DNA of 64,000 nt from Antedon mediterranea (Eukaryota; Echinodermata; Crinoidea; Comatulida; Antedonidae), in the NCBI RefSeq assembly GCF_964355755.1, contig NC_092678.1:19750922-19814921 (forward strand), given 5' to 3'. The translations under genes were made by a program, and so were the position numbers. The notes below the pieces were generated by a model. It saw only the letters and a list, made by a program, of their open reading frames with translations, did no database searches and was not told the origin of the DNA. Shown piece after piece: positions 52,201 through 62,100 of this stretch (position 1 is the stretch's first letter; the number at the start of each line of letters is the position of its first letter).

Positions 52201-53759
52201 ACTCTGACGTGGCATATTTTCTATAAAGACCGAGCGAATCATTATCTTGTGGCTATAGATGACATAATATTCAACGACACAGATTTTTTAGGGAGTTATT
52301 TATTTACTAACCGGGTAAGTTGATCACCTAAACAAGTTATCGATAAATGATCTATAAAACCAAATTACTTGGGTAAAAAAAATTGTACTGCCCTAATAGT
52401 GTATGTTGAAAGAAAATACGAATTTCATAAGCTTGCTTTGTTTATAAAAAAGTATTCTTACTTGATGGCTACGTGCGCTAACTTTCGATGGAATTTCCAG
52501 GTTGGCGTAGGCTGAGCAAAAGCGATATCCTTTCCGTTGTCCGTAAACCAGTTTACTGTGTATAATAAAATTAAATCAAAATTGAGGGTAACAAAAGTAA
52601 ATTAACTAATGTGAATTTGATATTGGGTCTGATTTTACAATATAAGATATAACAGCATTTTCTTCGTCGTCAAACTTGGTCAATAGTAAAATCCATGGAG
52701 TGTTTAATGTTAAAGCTTGGTTCCCACTACTAGAACGTAACGCAAGGACGTAAACGCAACGCAAGCGTTTTAACCAATGACAAGTGAAGTTATAGACAGT
52801 TAGCAATCACAAGCGAATAAGCCATCGCTTGTGATTGGTCAATACACTTACTTTGCGTTACGTCCTTGCGTTGCGTCGCTAGTGGCAACCACGTTTTAGA
52901 ATCTAATGTCACAACATTTTTCTTCATGGGTTAATGTTCTTTTGAACATAGTATCTCTATTTGTTTTTGCTATATTATTATTACCTTACGATCATTATAT
53001 TTTCAAGTAGTATTTTAAGATTTCATCTTAATTATCTATAGGCCCACAGTACTGTTATAAAACGCTATTTTTCGACAACAGAATATTGAGAAACTATATG
53101 ACGTCATTTATAATTTTAAAGAATGAATTTATTCATTCATAACTATACAAACACTTACTCATATACTGATCAGGTCGTCCACTAAAATCATTGAACTTTG
53201 TAAGTAAAGCCTCTTGCACCAGTTCATAGTTGTTCAGAACAACTGCCCAAACAGGTCCAAATTTTACCGTAAAAATTGGACCATACTCTTGCGACATGTC
53301 TTTAAATATTTCTGCTGGCTGTTTTTTACCCATAAATACTATAAAAACACAATTATAGAAGTCTGTATAGAAAACTGTATTTTTAAGGTCAACGAATTGT
53401 CTTTAAAACCGTTATTGTATTGTATATGGATTGGAGGCAACTAGCCAACAAACTATTTGTGTGAGATATACACACACTGGAGAGTAGGTAGTGGTAGGCC
53501 TACTATATTTTTAAAAGAATTAGTGTGTGAATTGAACCATGGCATTTAGAGAGATAAATTGCACACAGGCCTAAAGTGTCTAGTTTAAGAGTATACAATG
53601 ATAATACGTATGCCTCCTACTTAGAGCATTCCCTAAGATAGGGTAAGGCGTTGGACCAGGTGGCATTCCAAGTGGACGTCGAATGTTGAAATACATCCAC
53701 GTCAGCAACAGGATGACCAGCACTGCGAGTAGAGACATCGTACTTGTACAATCGAACAT
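49237..53759 (-). CDS. Cytochrome P450, CYP2 clan (gene H), 9 exons, 495 aa
   Basis: Complete P450 and the first gene of the array in transcription order. Exons 1 to 9: 53621-53759, 53159-53338, 52462-52555, 52065-52220, 51367-51575, 50637-50762, 49955-50191, 49616-49714, 49237-49484; the sum is 1488 nt. The start is MFDCT at 53759. Motifs are the I-helix starting AGTDTT at about 302, ExxR EIMR at 358-361, PERF, and [10 protein letters not shown] with Cys at about 439. Exon 9 lacks one codon before the heme loop (FLDSDSVKQ). The exon 1 end reads GNAL rather than GNVP, and the exon 6 end DLFS. Its C-terminus (DIFAVSGNPQGLNF, ATSRY) is shared only with gene C. A MITE lies in intron 2. Substrate unknown. 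Confidence 0.9.
52711..52898. mobile_element. MITE, GCTTGGTTCCCACTAG family (intron 2 of gene H)
   Basis: Left end AAAGCTTGGTTCCCACTACT and right end GCTAGTGGCAACCACGTTTT form an inverted repeat with mismatches. The interior arms ACGTAACGCAAGGACGTAAA and their complement pair well. The central TGACAAGTGAAGTTATAGAC is shared, inverted, with the inner unit at 38335-38517. Confidence 0.75.
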
Positions 53760-55114
53760 CCTAGAATAAAAATCATAAATCAGAAACGAGGGGTCGATAA
53801 TAAGACATTATTCATGTCGTAGTTAATTTGGAATACTACATGATACAGTACCGTATATGTTTCCGAGAACAATATACATTTACAGGGGTGATTCTCGGGT
53901 CATCCCTATACATGGTCGCAAACATCCGTCAGTAATTATTGTAGGCCTACACTGTCTATAATCAGGCTGAATGAGAATAAAACATGACATGTACGCTAGG
54001 CCTACCTGTAAAATATACTGAAATGTATTTATACGGGTTAATTATAAAATCATGCCTACCTGTTGGGTTTGCTGTATAGGCCTTCACAGAAACGTCACAC
54101 TACGCTGTACATTCGCTAAAAACGCCCAGCAGAAATGAATTACCGGCCTACAATCAATCGCGATCGATATTGTTACGTCATTTAGGTGACCAGCGAACAA
54201 TGGTAAATGCTAAATAGTGTTTTATTAACGGCCTCAGTCTGGTGAAATATTATCTTAAATAAATATACGTGATCTTGACAAAACATTGCACGACAGGTAT
54301 ACAAAGGTAGGCCTATTTGGAGACGTAGAGCGTCATCAGCAAATTTATAATATGCTTTTGTACTATCTGAATAATTTAACAATGTTGTTTTTTGCTTTAT
54401 TTCCACATTTTGGTCACACTGCTTTATACTTGTATACATTACAAACAAATGATTTCCATTTGCTTGAAACTGTTTTGAACCAAAATAGGCCCCTATATTG
54501 CACCCTAAGGCTGTTTTTCCACTGAAGTATTGCTTACGCAAACATATCAAGTTACACAAAGTAGAAGAAAATGTGAAGACGCATGCGCATAAGTCGTGCA
54601 AATAATTCGCCAAGTGGAAAACAGGCTTATGTCTACCATGGAGAAATAATTAGTTCCTAATTTCTTCGTGGGCCTACTGATCACTGAATAATTCGAATTG
54701 TGAAAATTGGGCGATAATAATATAGGCCTAGACTGTATTCTGATATTCGAGTGAAATTCGAGGGCTTACATTTTGTACGGACACATGTCTTCACAAAACA
54801 CTTTTAGTATCAGTAACTTAACACAGTACAGAACATAATACTGTAGTCTATGACATTCTCGTTTAAAGTAGTTATGTTATAAAAAATGTGTTATATTGTG
54901 CAATGAAGCATTCGGTGAAAGATAAATTATTATTTTCACAACTCATAAATTTATTTCTACAATTTGCATACGCATTCATTACTGTATTGTATAACAATGC
55001 TTTTAACAGAAGTAAGGAAACAACTGAAGAGGGCGCTAAAATTTGCCAACTAGAAACCAACCCACAATTATTCAATAAGTTTTACTTAGTACACAAAATT
55101 AATTAAATTTAATT
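53760..55114. other. Divergent intergenic region between P450 gene H and the PLCXD gene
   Basis: The two genes are transcribed away from each other, so this 1.35 kb must hold both promoters. I see no clear TATA box or CpG-rich block. A foldback element lies at 54503-54632. Short frames present have no recognisable domain. Confidence 0.55.
54503..54632. mobile_element. Foldback MITE-like element
   Basis: Ends AAGGCTGTTTTTCCACTG and CCAAGTGGAAAACAGGCTTA are inverted repeats with mismatches; internal segments TTGCTTACGCAAAC and GACGCATGCGCATAAG also hint at folding. The end type resembles the GCCTGGTTTCCAG family near 1058 and 3684. Confidence 0.55.
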
Positions 55115-56524
55115 ATGGCAACATCTTGTGGTGCAGATGCAAATTCGTCATGGATGGAAAATATGCCACCTCAATTGCGATGTCAACCATTAAAAAACAT
55201 AGCTATTCCAGGTAATAAACCTTATTGAATCACTAACTAAAACAACTCGAGTAGGCTAACACCGTGCTAAGCATATAACTTATAGTATAAGGCTTTAGGC
55301 TAAGCTCAGATTCAATACACGTCTGTTGATACGAAACGATGACAACGTAGCCTACTCAAATGGGATGCTTGTTTAGCAGAAGCCATGCCTAAACTACCGT
55401 GACGACACGGACGGTGTTTTACATAATAATTATTATAAATATAAATTCAACACTAAGTTTAAATAGTCCCAATATTTCAAAATAAATGTTGAAAATACCT
55501 GTCAAGTGACTAGTATGACGTTTTATTGAACTCCGGATATGGAACGCCGAAATTCGTGGTGCGCCACCAATGACAAAAGTTTTTATCCATTGTTTGTTTT
55601 CTTAAAACTAAAGATATAATACCTGTATATAGGCCTAACAAAAATTCTATATAATATATTTATGTTTTTTATTTATTTTCATACACAGGTTCTCACAACT
55701 CATTTTCATACTCACTAAAAGTAAATTCTCCGGTGTCTCCGTGTTCACCTGATACAATCCGTAACCTTGTTTCCGTCTTCGGCAAAACTGCGTGCAAAAT
55801 TGTTCACAATTGGAGTGTTACACAGACACTAACAATCAAGGAGCAACTAAATTGTGGGATACGTTATTTAGATTTGCGTGTTGCAACAAGTAAAACAGAA
55901 GAAGGTTTATTTTTCGTGCATGGTTTGTATGGGTGTTCGGTAGAGACTGGACTTGGAGAGATTAAGGACTGGGTTGACAATCACCCTAATGAAATCCTCT
56001 TGTTAGATTTTAATCATTTGTATAATATGGAGGTCAAAGATCACCAATATCTTACACAGCAGCTCCAGGAGAAGTTTGGCCGCAAGCTGTGTCCCGTTAT
56101 TGATGTTGAAAATGTTGCGTTAAACGTTTTATGCGAACAAAATTGGAATGTTATTGTTTTCTACCACAACAACCACCACAAGGAGAACAACTCATTATGG
56201 GCGGGAAGCAGAATCCCCTCACCATGGCCCAACACGCCAGAGCCGACCAAAATGGTGAATTTTTTAGAAGCTAACCACACTCGTGGACGCGATACAAGTA
56301 AGTTTCATGTCACGCAGGGCATATTGACACCCACAGGAACGACAATCTTGCAACATATTAAAAGTACATTGAAAGGAGTGTTTTCAGTGCCAGCAATGAA
56401 GAACCTTCAGTTTTACCTCAAAGATAAGAAGGCTGGCCCGAGCAATATCAATATCGTCATTGCAGATTTTGTAGAAATGGATGGATTCATAGATTGTGTT
56501 TTGGCTATGAATAACTCAACATAA
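55115..56524 (+). CDS. PI-PLC X domain-containing protein (PLCXD1/2/3 type), 2 exons, 310 aa
   Basis: Coding exons 55115-55211 and 55689-56524 join in frame (933 nt) with a GT/AG intron. The length matches vertebrate PLCXD proteins (about 305-325 aa). The X domain covers nearly the whole protein. The catalytic first histidine is in IPGSHNSFSY, formed across the splice junction, and the second is in FFVHGLYG; the LDLRV and EILLLDFNH strands are also typical. There is no PH, EF-hand, Y or C2 domain, as in this small family. Vertebrate relatives are thought to cleave phosphoinositides, but activity here is inferred. The start ATG (MATSCG) is the first in frame and precedes WMENMPPQL, a usual family start. 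PLCXD2 and PLCXD3 cannot be separated by eye. It is divergent from the P450 array and unrelated to it. Confidence 0.92.
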
Positions 56525-56540
56525 TATCTTCGTGTTAAAT

Positions 56541-56775
56541 AAGTGGAGTTGTGGCTTGGTGGTAATGATGCTTGGCTACCACTCCAAGTGTCCTGTGTTT
56601 AAGTCCAGTCACATGTCAGGATTTTTTCTAAGGACAAAATCACAACCACTCTCAAAGACTTGTAATTAAGACTTTGTTTACGTAGAGCATCTTGTGTATG
56701 TTTGTCTTGTGAACCTCTGAGGGTTCCTAATGATCAGCAATTGCTAGATGGATCACCCTCATTAAATATGGTAAA
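56541..56775 (+). mobile_element. tRNA-derived SINE-like element
   Basis: The head GTGGAGTTGTGGCTTGGTGG and the following TGTTTAAGTCC resemble pol III A and B boxes. The head matches the element at 35128. It begins just after the PLCXD stop codon and so probably lies in its 3' UTR. Confidence 0.5.
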
Positions 56776-57263
56776 AAAAAATCCATTCTATGTATGCTGA
56801 TTTGAATCATATCCGATGTTACTCCTTTTATGCCAATGAATTTAACATAGGATTTAACGAGCGTTATAGTTATATAGTTGTAAAATATGCATAATATACT
56901 AAACGCAGTACATAAATTTATTAATTTTTATTCAGTCTTTGAAATGTTCCGACTACAATAATTGTTAAAATCTGTCATGATTTATATTTTAATTATTTCT
57001 ACCAAATTATAAATGACAGATATAAATACAAATAAAATTGGTTTTTGATGTCAGTTACATGTAAATGAATCAATTGTTCTAACATGATTTCCATGTAATA
57101 ATTACATTGTTTTAACAAATCTTAAATACTGTACTAAAAGTACAGTTTTGATCATACTTTAGTTTGACAATAGAAGTACAAGCACAAGTATTACAGTAGA
57201 AACTAAAAATGAAGATCAATATGTTTTAAACACTATCGCAAACCACTATTCAGAGGAGACCAT

Positions 57264-57466
57264 GTTAAGGCCAATTTACACAGACGAGCGGTAACGGTAA
57301 TAAATACAATATAGAATCTATGTTATTCCTTATGACCATTTACACACAACGCGGAGCGGATGGGCGGTTTCCGCTCAGGATAGATACAGATTATACGTGG
57401 GACAAGCTACGTGGTTTTCCGCTTCCCGTTACCGCTCGTCTGTGTAAATTTGCCTTTAAGGTGATA
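57264..57466. mobile_element. MITE with AATTTACACAGACGAGCGG ends
   Basis: Ends AAGGCCAATTTACACAGACG and CGTCTGTGTAAATTTGCCTT are near-perfect inverted repeats; pairing continues into GAGCGGTAACGG and CCGTTACCGCTC. A ~200-bp foldback element with no coding capacity, and the only copy in the window. Confidence 0.8.
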
Positions 57467-57557
57467 CTTGGTTTGATCACTTTACTACAGTAGGGGTTTT
57501 ACTGTATTCTTCACAAATACAAAGCTACACATATAAGTTTGACTAAATTTAGGTTAT

Positions 57558-57782
57558 AATGCCCTGTCTACACTATCAAACTAATTTGACAAAATAAAGT
57601 GTGATGTGCCTAAATATGGTAGTGATATATCATCATGTACTCACGCACATCATATGTGTTTGTCATATAATTATAGTTTGATAGCGTAGACAAAGCTTAA
57701 AATTCTATCTTCACTATCAAACTTTATATATGGGAACAAATTTGTTGTCAAATTAGTTTGATAGTCTAGACACGGTTTTAAG
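57558..57782. mobile_element. MITE, CTCTGTCTACAC family, compound copy
   Basis: CCCTGTCTACACTATCAAAC at 57562 pairs with TTTGATAGCGTAGACAAAGC at about 57678. A second arm set, CTTCACTATCAAAC and GTTTGATAGTCTAGACACGG, runs to 57782, so two units are joined. AAATATGGTAGTGAT is shared with the 43998 copy. Confidence 0.65.
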
Positions 57783-58319
57783 ATGCCAGAGACCATGTCA
57801 AAATTATTCTACTGCAGTTACTGCAGTATACTACATCTGGTTTAAGTTGTTTCCTTAATTAGCAATCTTTTTTTGATTAATCATACATTTATGATCAATT
57901 GCTAATATTTTGTTCAGTTTTTCAATAATATAAATTACATTTTTCCTTAACAAAAATAAAGAAAAAAAAAATAATAAAAATTAAATTGGTCAGATTTGTT
58001 TTACAGTATTTACTAACCGAACAAATGTGTTTACATACTTGACATTGTAGCCTTTACAACACTATACCAGTACAGTCAATAACAAACTTAAAGATACTTG
58101 AAAGTAAAACACACAACAAACTTAATAGCTGATCTGCCTATGTAGTGCGGATCACCTATTAGAACAGCAAAAATGTAAAAATAGAACCATGAGTTGAGAA
58201 TCCGTAAAGCATTTTAAAGGTGTGTTCAGACACAATGGTGTTCACACATACCCATAATCTAAGGAGGGAGTTGTCTTTGTATTTAAACATGCTAATGAAA
58301 TTGTCAAGCAAAATGATTA

Positions 58320-59100
58320 TTAACTAGCGTTCACACACTGGCTCTGGCTAATCTGGCATGAGCTTATGGTGCTTCCTGCTGGACTAAGCTAATCCACTGT
58401 CTTTTTCTGAAAAGAATACATCCAAAGAGAAGTGCACTTACTACGAAAAAAATATGTATAACTCGCAATAGTTCGCTCAGTGGCTTTAGCTAATCTGGAC
58501 ACAAAGCATGTCATCAATGGTGTTTTACCAGCTGGACTAAGCTAATCCACGGTCTTGTTCTAACAATACAGTACAGTACTTCCAAAGAGAAGTACACATC
58601 CAAGAAAAATTATGTATAACTTGCAATAGTTCATTCAGTGGCTAATGGCTAATCTGTGACACATTTTAAGTAAGCATATAAAATCAATGGTGTTACCAGC
58701 TGGACTGTCTTTGAGTACCTCCAAGGAGAAGTGTACATCCAAGGAAAAATATGTATAACTTGCTATAGTTCACTCAATTGTATTGGATAATCTGGACACA
58801 AAGCATATGGCACCAATGGTGTTACCAGGGGATCTAGGCGAATCCACTGCCTGTCACAGAGAAGTGTACTCGCAACCAAAAAGGCCATATACATGGCTGC
58901 AGTCGCGTGCTTAAATTTGAGTTTAACGGCCAACCGACTGACTGACCAACATAGTGAGCTGTAGAGTCGCGTTGCAGGCGATTAAAATTCAATGAACCAT
59001 AAAAGTTCACTCTGTGACTTTGGTTAATCTATTCAATCTGAAATCAATGGTTACCAAATGGAACAATCCATGCCTTGTTCTGACAACAGCATACTGTATT
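58320..59100. repeat. Degenerate tandem repeat, unit about 140-160 bp
   Basis: Landmarks recur in order: TATGTATAACT(T/C)GC(A/T)ATAGTTC at 58453, 58611 and 58750, and GCTGGACTAAGCTAATCCAC-like blocks at about 58378, 58531, 58689 and 58840. The last unit resumes near 58998 after an insertion at 58884-58990. Confidence 0.65.
58884..58990. repeat. Dispersed repeat, copy 2 (GTCGCGTTGCA family)
   Basis: Matches 14729-14832 through CATATACATGGCTGCAG, ACCGACTGAC, CATAGTGAGCT and AGAGTCGCGTTGCA. It interrupts the tandem block at 58320-59100, so it is a later insertion. Confidence 0.65.
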
Positions 59101-59177
59101 CCAGTGACTATTTTTCATTTATTTACAAGTGAAGTATTGTAATAGAGTCAAGAACACCATTAGAGTAGGCAGCATGT

Positions 59178-62100
59178 TTAATCCAATTCAAGATCACTGT
59201 CTTCATCATCTTTAGCACTTGATCGGATACTAGAATTAAGCATTGCCTGTTCTTCTTTACTTGGTAATAAACTATGTCTGCAAAAATAGAATATCAACTT
59301 CTATCAGAATTTTATGACAGGGTTTGTATGGTATAAATGCAGCTGTCACATAGAGCTTTTAACATGACAGGTGTGCAACATAGCACAGCCATTACATGGA
59401 TGCTTTAACATGGCAGGTGTGTATACATAACACAGCCAGGGCATTGAAGCTTAAAAATGACAGGTGTGTAGCATAGCACAGCTGTCACATAGTGGAGGCT
59501 TCAACATGACAGGTGTACAGTATAACATAGCACATCCAGGGCATGGAAACTTTAACATGACAGGTGTGCAGCATAACACATCCAGGGCATGGAAGCTTCA
59601 ACATGACAGGTGTGTAACATAGTGCAGCCAGGGCATGGAAGCTTCAACATGACAGGTGTGCAACATAGCACATCCTGGGCATGGAAGCTTCAACATGACA
59701 GGTGTGCAACATAGCACATCCAGGGCATGGAAGCTTCAACATGACAGGTATGCAACATAGCACATCCAGGGCATGGAAGCTTCAACATGACAGGTGTGCA
59801 ACATAGCACATCCAGGGCATGGAAGCTTCAACATGACAGGTGTACAGCATAGCACATCCAGGGCATGGAAGCTTCAACATGACAGGTGTGCAACATAGCA
59901 CATCCAGGGCATGGAAGCTTCAACATGACAGGTGTGCAACATAGCACATCCAGGGCATGGAAGCTTCAACATGACAGGTGTGCAACATAGCACATCCAGG
60001 GCATGGAAGCTTCAACATGACAGGTGTATAGCATAGCACATCCAGGGCATGGAAGCTTCAACATGACAGGTGTGCAACATAGCACATCCAGGGCATGGAA
60101 GCTTCAACATGACAGGTGTGCAACATAGCACATCCAGGGCATGGAAGCTTCAACATGACAGGTGTGCAACATAGCACATCCAGGGCATGGAAGCTTCAAC
60201 ATGACAGGTGTGCAACATAGCACATCCAGGGCATGGAAGCTTCAACATGACAGGTGTGCAACATAGCACATCCAGGGCATGGAAGCTTCAACATGATAGG
60301 TGTGCAACATAGCACATCCAGGGCATGGAAGCTTCAACATGACAGGTGTATAGCATAGCACATCCAGGGCATGGAAGCTTCAACATGACAGGTGTGCAAC
60401 ATAGCACATCCAGGGCATGGAAGCTTCAACATGACAGGTGTGCAACATAGCACATCCAGGGCATGGAAGCTTCAACATGACAGGTGTGCAACATAGCACA
60501 TCCAGGGCATGGAAGCTTCAACATGACAGGTGTGCAACATAGCACATCCAGGGCATGGAAGCTTCAACATGACAGGTGTGCAACATAGCACATCCAGGGC
60601 ATGGAAGCTTCAACCTGACAGGTGTATATAGTACCACAGCCAAAGCATGGAGGGATCAACATAACACAGCCATATATTGTCATGGAGGCTTAACATTCAA
60701 GTGTGCAACAAACACACACAGGGCATGCAAGTAGTTTCAACATGATGGGAGAAGGAATGAAACAAAGACACATTGAAGTTTGAAATATACCGCAAAAATA
60801 ACAAGACTTACTGCTGAAGAAAAGCCTCTAAATCGTTTGAGTAGAAGTCTTCACCTAATTCATCAGACACTCTCACAAAATTACCAAGTACATTCCCACC
60901 TCTGTACACGAGCAGTGCAGGCAGTGCACTAGTAGACTGTAATAAAACAAGGTAGACTTTTAAACCATGGGGGATGGGGAAAGGATACTCTTACGGCAAG
61001 GTCTAATTTAAGAATCTCTAATGACTGTACTGAATACTCACAAATGATTTGCTAACTTGGACCTTATCTGCTTTAACTGTACAAAACTTAACTTTAGGAT
61101 ATTCTTTGGCTAGACATTGAAAACAACCGTTTACTGCATTGCACGCAACAATATTCTACAGAAAATGGAATCAAATATCAATATATCAATCAACCAAACA
61201 GGGTTCTCATTTACGCAGGAAGTACCGTATCTCGGTATGGTGTCCCCCTAAATAGGGGTGTCAGATGGAAGGGGTTCTGCTGTAATTTTTTTTATATGGT
61301 GTCTGATTATTTTGTAATATCACAAACTTGTGTAAAAACAATCAATGTTGATTGAACAAGTTGTACTGTGCATCAGTCTTGTGAATAAATACAGTTTGTA
61401 ATAGTACAATTTGTGTCTGGCAAAAGCATCTGTAAAAGGTAAATACCAGAACAGTCAAGGTTGAAAAGAATTTTGAGCGAGCCCATTGGTTTCTGGTTCG
61501 GGAAAGTTTATGAAATTCAGTACTTACATCTAAGTAGATATGTACCATAACAGTTACATGTTCATTTTCATTGTCAATTGCATCAACATATTCATCTCCT
61601 TCAAGATCTAACACTTTACCAAATGTTGGTCTGTGAATTAAGACATAGAATAATAATTTTCATAATTTCTAGCAACATTTACTGCACAGTTGGGTATTAT
61701 TATCATCATCAGAAACCTAATTTAAACTATGATCATGCTAGTTTCCAACTAACACTATTTCAATTGATTTCCTACTTTTCCTAGAATGTTCAATGTCTTC
61801 AAATTAATTTGTATACATTCTGCAGTATAACATCCCAATCATGCCAGCATACATTCAATGGAAACACACCGCCATTGTTTACACTTTACACACTCTGTTG
61901 GAAAACCTGACAATATGTCTGGTTTTCCAGAAAGTCTGGTATTCGGAATGTGTTTCTAATGGTAAAAATGAATTTGGGACCTTTTGGACCTCAAGAAAGT
62001 CTGGTTTTGGGAGAGTATCCAGTTTTTAAAGAGTCCCGTATTGGGAGAGTGGACTGTCTATTTTGGATACTGTACGAATGCCAAATATTTTATATAAATA

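Larger units (their letters stand above)
56525..59177. other. Intergenic region between the PLCXD and PDCL genes (convergent 3' ends)
   Basis: It contains the 3' UTR of the PLCXD gene (exact poly(A) site not assigned), a SINE at 56541-56775, two MITEs (57264-57466 and 57558-57782) and a degenerate tandem-repeat block at 58320-59100. No further coding exon is seen. Confidence 0.6.

Noticed and set aside
54182-54613. 143-codon minus-strand frame upstream of gene H
   Set aside because: No recognisable domain, it overlaps a foldback element, and its composition is like the surrounding spacer.
59350-60740. CRISPR-like array
   Set aside because: The units are contiguous 46-bp repeats without unique spacers, inside an intron of a eukaryotic gene.
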